Source of the DNA: Wandonia sp964447015
Lineage (GTDB): Bacteria; Bacteroidota; Bacteroidia; Flavobacteriales_D; Crocinitomicaceae
Direction of reading: 5' to 3'
DNA length: 15,092 bases
Assembly (NCBI GenBank): GCA_964447015.1
Contig: CAYUQU010000080.1
Coordinates: forward strand, 1-15,092
Made by a program: the position numbers and the translations under genes. This document shows positions 6,942 through 13,082 of this stretch, piece by piece (the stretch's first letter is position 1; each line of letters opens with the position of its first letter). The notes below the pieces were generated by a model. That model searched no databases and was not told the origin of the DNA. It saw only the letters and a list, made by a program, of their open reading frames with translations.

Positions 6942-8552
6942 CTACTGCGCAATCAGCTTACCGTTGCGAATAACTTTATCGTTATTGTAAACAGTGAAGA
7001 AATAGATTCCAGCTGGAATTTGATCTGTTTTAATTACTGTTGAAGGTTGCGTAAGTGTCGTTGACAATACTTCTTTGCCTAAAGTATTCACTATTTTCAA
7101 TTCATAGTTGTTTGTAAACGAAGTCGCTTCATCCATTTTAATTGTAATGGATTCACTAAATGGGTTTGGGTAAATCTCTAGAGACTCAGCAAGTTCTAAA
7201 GTAGACAAACCTACAACTCCGCAATTAGTAGCTACATCAGTTACAACAAGATCAAGTGCTGTTGTCGAAAGCTCACCATTTGTAGTAAGTGCACGTCCGT
7301 TAAATTCAACTCCTGTATTGATTGCGCCCAGTGCACCGTTGTTACATACAATTGTTCCGTTAAAAACAGAGTAGTTATTAATTGTTACTGCACCTTCAAT
7401 TTTCCAATATACATTTTCTGCGAGTGCTCCGTTAATAAGAAGTACTTTAGAATACGTACTTGTTGTCAATGCTCCATTAATTTTAATTACAAATACTGCG
7501 TCTGCAACACCTTGCGCATCAAGATAAAGTGAATCTGTAAATATGGCTGCTGCATTCAATAAATAAGTTTGTGGTGTTAGCACCAAGTTGTTTCCTAATT
7601 GTGCAGGATACAATAACTCAATATCGTAAGGTAATACGTTTAGGTAGTTATATGCAACCAATAAATCATTTGCCGCTTGTGCTGTTGATTGATCAGAAAC
7701 AAGGTGAATTTCACCATCAACCAATAAAGGGTCAAATCCTGTTACTGCGCCATTGTTACTTCCCACATCACCTGTTACGTTTGTGATTCCGTTGTTGGTT
7801 ACTGCGCCATCTGTAGAGAAAACTCCATAACAACCCACAACACCAAGGTTCGGTGCAGTAGGTCCGTTAAGTACAGGACTTCCACAACCAATTGGTGTCT
7901 TTGCTTTGACTCCATCAACTGAAACTGCACCAGTTGTAGATAATGCTCTCCCTTCCAACATACTACCTGTTGCTATTTCTATTGCAGCATTGTTCGCTAC
8001 AATTGTACCTTTCATATCTGTTCCTGTAGCAATACTTACTAAGCCTTCTACTTTCCAAAAGACATTACACGCCATTGCATCATTGATTAACTCAATTGAT
8101 GAACCTGCACTTGTAGAAAGTGTAGCTGAAATTTGAAAAATAAACACGGCATTGGGATCTCCCTGCGCATCTAAAATCAAATTCAAGTCAAGTGTGGCAT
8201 CACCTGTAATGGCGTGTACGCCTGGATACATTGTCATTCCATTTCCTATTGCAGGAGCTGGAGTGCTGGTTGGTATAGCCACATTCATCTCTCCATAAGC
8301 AAGTAATAAATCGGCTGCACATAATGCACTTGCACCATCTTCATCGTGCATCACACCGTTAACGTTTCCAAATCCTGTGCTTGAACCAACATTGGTTCCT
8401 ATGTTTCCTGTGACTTGTGAAATTCCAGTATTTAAAATTGCACCATCTGAAGAGAATAACGCGAAGTTTGCTGCAGAACCTAAGTTTGGTGCTTGTGCGA
8501 AAAATTGTACGGGAATTAGTAGAAATAAAGTATAAAGTAAAATTTGTTTCAT
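6942..8552 (-). CDS. Secreted double-DUF3494 (ice-binding-like) protein with T9SS sorting domain
   Basis: 536 residues from the ATG at 8552. The frame extends to 8627 but those extra residues are Cys-rich, unlike a leader, and overlap the promoter; MKQILLYTLFLLIPVQFFAQ at 8552 is a clean signal peptide. Two DUF3494 domains follow (about 22-234 and 235-445), each with (A/V)TGN-type IGTN/VGSN, YP/LTP, NVFWK/NVYWK and GRAL signatures. Residues 446-536 form a Por-type C-terminal sorting domain: EIYPNPFSESITI, LGKEVLS, IPAGIYFFTVYNNDKVIRNGKLIAQ-like end (TIGR04183). It should be exported by Sec, then by T9SS to the cell surface or medium. It is a paralogue of the N-terminal part of 1-3118, where an Ig array replaces the sorting domain at the same position. 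Ice binding is possible from the family but unproven. Promoter P3 lies upstream and a strong terminator downstream. Confidence 0.95.
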   Translation of the reverse strand: MKQILLYTLFLLIPVQFFAQAPNLGSAANFALFSSDGAILNTGISQVTGNIGTNVGSSTGFGNVNGVMHDEDGASALCAADLLLAYGEMNVAIPTSTPAPAIGNGMTMYPGVHAITGDATLDLNLILDAQGDPNAVFIFQISATLSTSAGSSIELINDAMACNVFWKVEGLVSIATGTDMKGTIVANNAAIEIATGSMLEGRALSTTGAVSVDGVKAKTPIGCGSPVLNGPTAPNLGVVGCYGVFSTDGAVTNNGITNVTGDVGSNNGAVTGFDPLLVDGEIHLVSDQSTAQAANDLLVAYNYLNVLPYDIELLYPAQLGNNLVLTPQTYLLNAAAIFTDSLYLDAQGVADAVFVIKINGALTTSTYSKVLLINGALAENVYWKIEGAVTINNYSVFNGTIVCNNGALGAINTGVEFNGRALTTNGELSTTALDLVVTDVATNCGVVGLSTLELAESLEIYPNPFSESITIKMDEATSFTNNYELKIVNTLGKEVLSTTLTQPSTVIKTDQIPAGIYFFTVYNNDKVIRNGKLIAQ

Positions 8553-8589
8553 ATTGTGGTATAAAAGTGTGAATGAATTTTCACACCTG

Positions 8590-8651
8590 CAAAGATGACT
8601 CTGTTTACAACTGGTTTTGTTACACAATAAAATGCGAATGTTACATAAATC
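8590..8651 (-). promoter_or_regulatory. Stress-type promoter P3 of the second DUF3494 gene
   Basis: Minus strand: GATTTATGTAACAT (8651-8638), 13 bp, TGTAACA (8624-8618), 20 bp, -7 box CATCTTTG (8597-8590). The two TGTAACA cores are exact direct repeats with starts 21 bp apart. The -7 box lies 37 nt before the ATG at 8552, which supports that start over 8627. Confidence 0.78.
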
Positions 8652-8659
8652 ACAGGTTT

Positions 8660-8900
8660 ATTTTTTAGACAAAAGACTACAAGACTCAAGACAAAAGACT
8701 TTATTCTTGGGTGAGGGGGGGATTATTTTTTCAAAATGGGAATTGTGTAGCGGAGGGAAATTGATGAACGTTTTTGATTCACATTCACATTTATCCTTCG
8801 ATGGCGTTTTTGTCATGGTTTTTGATGCAAAAACGCACGCCAAAAACTAATGTCGTGTTGCTTTTTTTACGGCGGTTTGAAATCCGCCGCTATGATTATT
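8660..8900. repeat. Composite dispersed repeat, copy R3
   Basis: CAAGACT-type tract (8665-8706), GTGAGGGG block, AAATGGGAATTGTGTAGCGG block (about 8733-8760), hairpin GCGTTTTTG...CAAAAACGC (8804-8836) and CGGCGG/CCGCCG hairpin (8870-8889). It starts 9 bp upstream of promoter P3. Confidence 0.85.
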
Positions 8901-8901
8901 T

Positions 8902-9080
8902 GACCCCTATCGGGGTCGTGAAAGATGCACATTCATCTTCATCCTTCGAGAGCGTTTTTGTCATGGTTTTTGGGGCAAAAACGCACGCCAAAAACTGATT
9001 TCATCTTTGTTTGTTTGCGGCGGACTGCATCCGCCGCCATTGAGATGTCGCCCGTCAATTGACGGGCTTTGATTTCGGAT
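8902..9080. repeat. Composite dispersed repeat, copy R4
   Basis: A small palindrome GACCCCTATCGGGGTC (8902-8917) is followed by the GATGCACATTCA block, hairpin GCGTTTTTG...CAAAAACGC (8952-8984), hairpin GCGGCGGA/TCCGCCGC (9017-9037) and palindrome GCCCGTCAATTGACGGGC (9050-9067) with a following ttt. It is joined head to tail with R3 and R5. Confidence 0.83.
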
Positions 9081-9084
9081 ATAG

Positions 9085-9225
9085 TGAAGACTTTCTGAAA
9101 AAGTCTGAAAAAGGAGGATTGTATGTGAAGAGAATTTTTATTGAACGTATTTGATTTACATTCACAATCGTCTTTCGATGATGTATGTTGTGTCGGATAA
9201 TGATCCGCTCTTACAACAATTGGCT
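9085..9225. repeat. Degenerate composite repeat, copy R5
   Basis: It begins with the same lead-in as R2 (actttctgaaaaag...aaaggaggatt, with a short internal duplication of ctgaaaaag) and continues through a recognisable TTGAACGTATTTGATTTACA block and a decayed TCGGATAATGATCCG hairpin (9193-9207). The GCGTTTTTG hairpin is lost. 9226-9272 holds nothing recognisable. Confidence 0.6.
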
Positions 9226-9272
9226 CCGCTTTAGGGACTGGATGAGACTGATAAAATATCTACTATCTCCAA

Positions 9273-9503
9273 CTAAGTCTTGGGATTCTTATTCTTGATT
9301 AGGTTTAGGCCGTAAGTGTGATTTGTAGAAAGAATAACGTCGTTGCAATCAAAATGTTTGATGATTCCATTTTCAACTAGTGTGACAACCCAACATGTAT
9401 TTTGGTGCATTCCGTAATCGATGATAAAGAGCGCTTGTCCAGTTCCCAAAGGAGTTTCCACTAAAATCGTAGGATTTAATTGAAGGATCATAATGTTGTT
9501 CAT
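9273..9503 (-). CDS. Small hypothetical protein (phage/plasmid-type TP-x-G-x-G-x-A motif)
   Basis: 76 residues. The core reads LNPTILVETPLGTGQALFIIDYGMHQNTCWVV...GIIKHFDCNDV. It resembles short uncharacterised proteins of the pattern TP.G.GxAxxxIDYG...WVV found in Bacteroidota genomes and phages (from memory, no search). It is probably a small beta-rich fold. It lies directly downstream of the structured RNA element (9522-9665) and has no paralogue after the second copy of that element. Whether it belongs to the upstream operon by read-through is unclear. Function unknown. Confidence 0.65.
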   Translation of the reverse strand: MNNIMILQLNPTILVETPLGTGQALFIIDYGMHQNTCWVVTLVENGIIKHFDCNDVILSTNHTYGLNLIKNKNPKT

Positions 9504-9521
9504 CTAATTTACGCTTTAAAT

Positions 9522-9665
9522 AAAATGTCAGGAAAAATCGAGTGTTGGCTAAAGGTTAGCGGCTCGTTTGCCTGCTCCTTTATAGATAGAAGATTGGAAA
9601 AGATTTAAATTTCTATATTATCGTTTTCCAATCAACAAATCGTTGACAATCTCTCCTGACATTTT
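9522..9665 (-). ncRNA. Structured 3' RNA element, copy B (possible sRNA or complex terminator)
   Basis: A closing 12-bp stem, AAAATGTCAGGA (9522-9533) with TCCTGACATTTT (9654-9665), encloses an inner 10-bp hairpin GATTGGAAAA/TTTTCCAATC (9592-9601 with 9624-9633). A conserved GGCTCGTTTGCCTG segment lies near 9561-9574. A near-identical architecture lies at 11661-11810, also just downstream of a DUF2383 gene. On the minus strand the closing stem ends in a T-rich stretch, so it may double as terminator. It lies 24 nt past the stop codon of 9690-10148. Confidence 0.65.
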
Positions 9666-9689
9666 TGCAACACACAATCAACTTATTGA

Positions 9690-10148
9690 TTATGCGTCTA
9701 CCAATGCATCACGCAATAATCTTACCTGGTCTTGGTCAGCGATTAAAACTGTTTTTTGATCACTAATCATGAAGTACTGTTCAGCAGTTAAATGTTCTGA
9801 CTCATTCTCTAATACCTTATCATAAGCATCTGTTGCCGTTTCTTCTCCATACTCACACGAGTTTAGAACTGATTTGCGGTCTCGGTTAGTAAGTGCTGCT
9901 TTTACATCCATCCATACACGAAAGAATTTACCAGAAACCATTGTGCCTTCTAGCACTTTACCTTCTAACAGGTTTACTTCGTTAACTAATTCTTCCTTTA
10001 ATTTTCGACTAGTTGAAATGAATTGTGCAAACAAGATTTTTAAATCAAGCTCTTCTGTTCCTTTTGATGCTGTTTCATATCCTTCAATTCTATCGTTGTT
10101 GATGATGATAAGTGTATTTAACACTTCAATTGCTCTTTCTTTATTCAT
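9690..10148 (-). CDS. PA2169-family four-helix-bundle protein (DUF2383), copy B
   Basis: 152 residues, full length for the family. Signatures are LNTLIIINNDRIEGYETAS at about 10-28, SGKFFRVWMDVKAALTNRDR near 72-91, SVLNSCEYGEETATDAYDKVL near 94-114 and a C-terminal DQVRLLRDAL helix. DUF2383 proteins are ferritin-like helical bundles with conserved acidic residues, thought to be stress-associated; the reaction is unknown. Its paralogue is 11835-12293. It is the last gene of stress operon B, 20 bp after the mini membrane protein gene, and is followed by the structured RNA element 9522-9665. Confidence 0.92.
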   Translation of the reverse strand: MNKERAIEVLNTLIIINNDRIEGYETASKGTEELDLKILFAQFISTSRKLKEELVNEVNLLEGKVLEGTMVSGKFFRVWMDVKAALTNRDRKSVLNSCEYGEETATDAYDKVLENESEHLTAEQYFMISDQKTVLIADQDQVRLLRDALVDA

Positions 10149-10168
10149 TTTGATATTTTTTTAAGTGC

Positions 10169-10330
10169 TTAATATTTTACTCCAGTGTTGCTGGTAATTA
10201 TTCTTCCAAGAATAGCAATTACTGCAATCACTAGCAAAAGGTGAATAAATCCTCCTGCACTATAAGCGAAATAGCCTATTGCCCAAAAGACAATTAAAAT
10301 CACTCCTAAGAGATATAACAAATTTCCCAT
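10169..10330 (-). CDS. lmo0937-family mini membrane protein, copy 3 (operon B)
   Basis: 53 residues by direct translation: it starts MGNLLYLLGVILIVFWAIGY and continues through FAYSAGGFIHLLLVIAVIAI to the tail GRIITSNTGVKY. There are two membrane helices with a short loop. The MGNLLYLLGV start and the AYSAGG loop pair it with the operon A copy at 12321-12476. Unlike the other copies it has lost the double-arginine ending. It sits 16 bp after the DUF4142 gene and 20 bp before the DUF2383 gene, so it is probably co-transcribed. Confidence 0.85.
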   Translation of the reverse strand: MGNLLYLLGVILIVFWAIGYFAYSAGGFIHLLLVIAVIAILGRIITSNTGVKY

Positions 10331-10346
10331 GATGTGTTAATTTGAA

Positions 10347-10937
10347 TTAATTCTTTTCACATTTCTTTTGACATTCAAGCGCGTCATCAAGATGAGAACG
10401 CAACTCAGGTAATGATGATTTTGCCCAGTTTCTAATCTCTGTATCGTTGCTATTTTTTGCTGCTTTTTCAAACGTTTCAATAGCATTTTCATGTTTGTCT
10501 ACCATCTTATCGGCATAGGCTTTGTCAAAATCACTCCCTTGTTTTTTGTCTAACTTCATGTACGCATCATTAGCATCTTCTGTTGGTGAAGTTGGAATAG
10601 ACATTCTTTTACTTTTAGCAAGTGCAACTAAATCTCTTTGTGATTTAGTGTGCTCATCTTCCATCATTTTGCCTAGTTCTTTAACATGTACAGCAGTTCC
10701 TTTTTGCTGTGCAAGTTGCCCTAATTGAATTCCACTCAGATTAACTTCAGATGCATCAACTAAAAACTGTGCATCTTCCTCCTTTTGGTCATTGTCAAAC
10801 TTTGCATCGTTATGTTCTTCAGCTACATCTTTTGAGTCTTCTGATTTGTAGCTATCGTTACATGAAGCAACTAGCAAAATAATGACAGCAAATGTTCCCT
10901 GTAACAATGCTCTTTTGATAAAATTTAACTTTTTCAT
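10347..10937 (-). CDS. DUF4142 lipoprotein, copy B
   Basis: 196 residues. The N-terminus MKKLNFIKRALLQGTFAVIILLVASC has a lipobox (L-V-A-S-C, Cys26), so it is a lipoprotein. A charged linker (27-55) is followed by a ferritin-like DUF4142 domain at about 56-190: KEEDAQFLVDASEVNLSGIQLG, VKELGKMMEDEHTKSQRDL, SDFDKAYADKMVDKHENAIETFE and IRNWAKSSLPELRSHLDDA. Family members are induced by osmotic or oxidative stress in several bacteria; their activity is unknown. Paralogue 13083-13715 shares MKKLNFIK, the linker style and most domain motifs. It lies between the general stress protein gene and the mini membrane protein gene of operon B. Confidence 0.93.
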   Translation of the reverse strand: MKKLNFIKRALLQGTFAVIILLVASCNDSYKSEDSKDVAEEHNDAKFDNDQKEEDAQFLVDASEVNLSGIQLGQLAQQKGTAVHVKELGKMMEDEHTKSQRDLVALAKSKRMSIPTSPTEDANDAYMKLDKKQGSDFDKAYADKMVDKHENAIETFEKAAKNSNDTEIRNWAKSSLPELRSHLDDALECQKKCEKN

Positions 10938-11029
10938 TTTGTTCTTTTTTTAGATATTGAAATCTTAATTATAATTTAATTTATATGTGAAATGGCACTT
11001 AATACCATTTTGGATCTATTTTTAGAATG

Positions 11030-11449
11030 TTAATTGTGAATCTCTAGACCTTTATTCTTACGCCAATTATTTTCAAAGAATCTTGAATCCTCTTCATTAT
11101 GAGGTTGAACTCCCATAACAATATGTCCACTTATGACACCTAACTCATAAAACTTAGCGCGTGCTTCAGGAATTCCAGAACCTACCAGTGCTCCATTAAT
11201 CCCTATTCTAGTATTGCCTGCACCAGCTAAACCGTCAAGAGCTTTATTTCCAAATTCAGTTTTTTCGATTTCATCTGAAAAATACTTATTGCACGTTTCA
11301 TCTGACATAACTAAATTGATTTCATCTTTAGAGTAGCCCTTTCTCTGTAATGCTTTGAACACATTTTCCGAGCTCTCACGATCACGAAACATTCCTGTTA
11401 GCATAGCGCAGTCTGTTTTCATGTTTTCATCTTTTTGGTTTCTTCTCAT
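11030..11449 (-). CDS. General stress protein (YflT/17M-like domain), internally deleted copy B
   Basis: 139 residues. The N-terminal domain MLTGMFRDRESSENVFKALQRKGYSKDEINLVMSDET matches the general stress protein 17M/YflT-like domain. The C-terminal ALVGSGIPEARAKFYELGVISGHIVMGVQPHNEEDSRFFENNWR is also shared with 13807-14508. Compared with that paralogue it lacks about 43 residues of glycine-rich hydrophobic sequence between them (only GLAGAGNTRIGIN remains). It also lacks the HNDV-rich N-terminal linker. The frame is intact, so it is probably expressed but no longer membrane-inserting. The start at 11449 is kept because NQKDENMKTD aligns with the paralogue. It is the first gene of operon B, behind promoter P4. 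Confidence 0.82.
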   Translation of the reverse strand: MRRNQKDENMKTDCAMLTGMFRDRESSENVFKALQRKGYSKDEINLVMSDETCNKYFSDEIEKTEFGNKALDGLAGAGNTRIGINGALVGSGIPEARAKFYELGVISGHIVMGVQPHNEEDSRFFENNWRKNKGLEIHN

Positions 11450-11496
11450 CTTAATTTTGATTTAAAGTGTTAATAATTGAATTGAAGTTTGTTTTA

Positions 11497-11558
11497 CAAA
11501 GGTCGTGAGTCTGTTAACCAACAGTGTTACACATTTTTTGAAAGATGTTATAGAAATC
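11497..11558 (-). promoter_or_regulatory. Stress-type promoter P4 of stress operon B
   Basis: Minus strand: GATTTCTATAACAT (11558-11545), 13 bp, TGTAACA (11531-11525), 20 bp, -7 box GACCTTTG (11504-11497). The upstream flank (11538-11561) is the same as that of P5, showing the promoter was duplicated along with the operon. 11562-11660, between it and the RNA element, holds nothing recognisable. Confidence 0.77.
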
Positions 11559-11660
11559 CTACTTTAAGAGAGTGAGAATGAGAGCGGATGATAGTATGTG
11601 GAGTTTACATTCTGGATTTGGTGCTACACAGAGCGTTCACCATAAAACTTAATTTAAAAT

Positions 11661-11810
11661 AAAATGTCAGGAAAAATCGTTTACTGGCTTCAGGACGCAG
11701 TCGGCTCGTTTGCCTGTTCCTTAGCATAGATAGAAGATTGGAAAAGATGTAAATTTCTATATTATCGTTTTCCAATCAAACAAATCACTGACAATCTCTC
11801 CTAACATTTT
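11661..11810 (-). ncRNA. Structured 3' RNA element, copy A (possible sRNA or complex terminator)
   Basis: The closing stem pairs AAAATGTCAGGA (11661-11672) with TCCTAACATTTT (11799-11810). The single change relative to copy B is an A-C mismatch if read on plus but a G-U wobble on minus, supporting minus-strand RNA. The inner hairpin GATTGGAAAA/TTTTCCAATC (11736-11745 with 11768-11777) is identical to copy B, as is most of the GGCTCGTTTGCCTG segment. The segment next to the first arm differs in sequence from copy B yet each version offers a small local stem. It lies 24 nt downstream of the DUF2383 stop codon. Confidence 0.65.
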
Positions 11811-11834
11811 TTAAAGCATAAATCAACTCAATGA

Positions 11835-12293
11835 TTATGCATTTACCAATGCATCAAGCAACACTTTTACGTGATCTTGATCAGCCATTAGAGCTGCTTT
11901 TTGATTGCTAATCATAAAACGATGCTCTGCACTTAATTCTTCTGATTTATTCTCTAATACTGTGTCATAAGTATCTGTTGCTGCTTCTTCTCCAAACTTG
12001 CAAGAGTTGAGAATTGCTTTACGATCTTTGCCTGTGAGTGCTGCTTTTACATCCATCCACACGCGAAAAAATTTTCCTGAAACCAATGTGCCTTCTACTG
12101 CCTTGCCTCCCAACAGATTTACTTCATTTACTAGTTCTTGTTTGCACTTTTGACTGGTTGAAATGAATTGTTCAAACAAAGCTTTTAAATCAAATTCTTC
12201 TGTTTCTTTAGAAGCCGTTTCATAACCTTCTATTCTATCGTTGTTGATAGTTACAAGTGTGTTTAACACTTCAATTTTTCTTTCGTTATTCAT
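11835..12293 (-). CDS. PA2169-family four-helix-bundle protein (DUF2383), copy A
   Basis: 152 residues, colinear with 9690-10148 and about three quarters identical by eye. Motifs are LNTLVTINNDRIEGYETAS, LKALFEQFISTSQ, SGKFFRVWMDVKAALTGKDR, LNSCKFGEEAATDTYD and a final DQDHVKVLLDAL. It is ferritin-like and cytoplasmic, with no signal or membrane segment. It is the last gene of operon A, 27 bp after the mini membrane protein gene, and is followed by RNA element 11661-11810. The GGKAVEGTLVSGKF stretch is closer to the usual family consensus than copy B, so this copy may be nearer the ancestral form (inference). Confidence 0.93.
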   Translation of the reverse strand: MNNERKIEVLNTLVTINNDRIEGYETASKETEEFDLKALFEQFISTSQKCKQELVNEVNLLGGKAVEGTLVSGKFFRVWMDVKAALTGKDRKAILNSCKFGEEAATDTYDTVLENKSEELSAEHRFMISNQKAALMADQDHVKVLLDALVNA

Positions 12294-12320
12294 TTTAATC
12301 TTTTTTAATTGTTGTTAATA

Positions 12321-12476
12321 CTATGCTCTTCTGTTCCCAGTGATAACTCTCACTAGGATAGAGATTACTGCGATTACAAGCAGTATGTGAATAATTCCTC
12401 CAGCGCTATAAGCGAAAAAGCCTATTGCCCAAGAGATGATTAGAACTACCCCTAATAGATAAAGTAAATTTCCCAT
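12321..12476 (-). CDS. lmo0937-family mini membrane protein, copy 4 (operon A)
   Basis: 51 residues by direct translation: it starts MGNLLYLLGVVLIISWAIGF, has a FAYSAGGIIH loop and a second helix ILLVIAVISILVRV, and ends ITGNRRA. There are two predicted membrane helices with a basic tail facing the same side as the N-terminus. It lies 57 bp after the DUF892 gene and 27 bp before the DUF2383 gene. It is closest to the copy at 10169-10330 at the N-terminus and retains the RR tail that copy has lost. Confidence 0.86.
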   Translation of the reverse strand: MGNLLYLLGVVLIISWAIGFFAYSAGGIIHILLVIAVISILVRVITGNRRA

Positions 12477-12533
12477 GATGTTTTATTTTAAATTATTTGT
12501 TTTTAATTTTATTACAACTGTGGATTTTGCTCC

Positions 12534-13061
12534 CTATACTAACTCATCTGCTGCTTCAACATTAATTGATTCAGCAATTTCAGAAAGTATTTGATCAGCC
12601 TCTTTTTCTTCGTCTAAGGTTTGTTGGAGTAAAGCTAAAATATCTTCATCTCCCAATGTTTTTGCGAAAACACAAAGCGTTCCATAAGATGCAATTTCAT
12701 AATGTTCTACCTTTTGTGCAGCCAAAATGATTCCCGCATCGCACATCGCTCCTTCTTCGCATGTATCCATAATTGATTCAGCTTCTTTTAGAAGTCCTTC
12801 CATTGCTTCGCACTTCTTAGCCACAGGCTTCTTATCAATGCTTGCAAAAATTTCTGTCAAGCGCTCTACATGTTCTTTGGTCTCTTCTAAGTGCAGTGTA
12901 AGTGCATCATTTAATTCCTTCGATGTAGCATTTTTAATCATTTTCGGAATTGCCTTAGTCAATGCTTTTTCAGCCCAAAAGATATCCTTCAATTGGTCTT
13001 CAAATAATCTCATTAATTGAGATGATTGCATGGCTACGCTTATTGTTTGTTGATTATTCAT
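12534..13061 (-). CDS. DUF892/YciF-like ferritin-like protein
   Basis: 175 residues, standard family length. Order: LMRLFEDQLKDIFWAEKALTKAIPKM (about 17-42, the classic family opening), LHLEETKEHVERLTEIF (about 56-72, Glu/His ligand-type residues), MCDAGIILAAQKVEHYEIASYGTL (about 105-128, second Glu-His pair) and LQQTLDEEKEADQIL (about 144-158). YciF-type proteins are dimeric four-helix bundles with a ferritin-like metal site and are stress-induced in enterobacteria; the reaction is unknown. It lies 21 bp after the DUF4142 gene of operon A. No counterpart exists in operon B, where DUF4142 is followed directly by the mini membrane protein. Confidence 0.93.
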   Translation of the reverse strand: MNNQQTISVAMQSSQLMRLFEDQLKDIFWAEKALTKAIPKMIKNATSKELNDALTLHLEETKEHVERLTEIFASIDKKPVAKKCEAMEGLLKEAESIMDTCEEGAMCDAGIILAAQKVEHYEIASYGTLCVFAKTLGDEDILALLQQTLDEEKEADQILSEIAESINVEAADELV

Positions 13062-13082
13062 CTGATCAAATTTTAATATAAA

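Noticed and set aside
8553..8627. Longer start for the second DUF3494 gene (ATG at 8627)
   Set aside because: It would run through the -7 box and the proximal TGTAACA box of promoter P3 and add a Cys-rich stretch before a perfect signal peptide that begins at 8552.
11562..11660. Possible relic of the 9273-9503 gene upstream of operon B
   Set aside because: No recognisable residue of that protein or its DNA could be found in any frame by eye.
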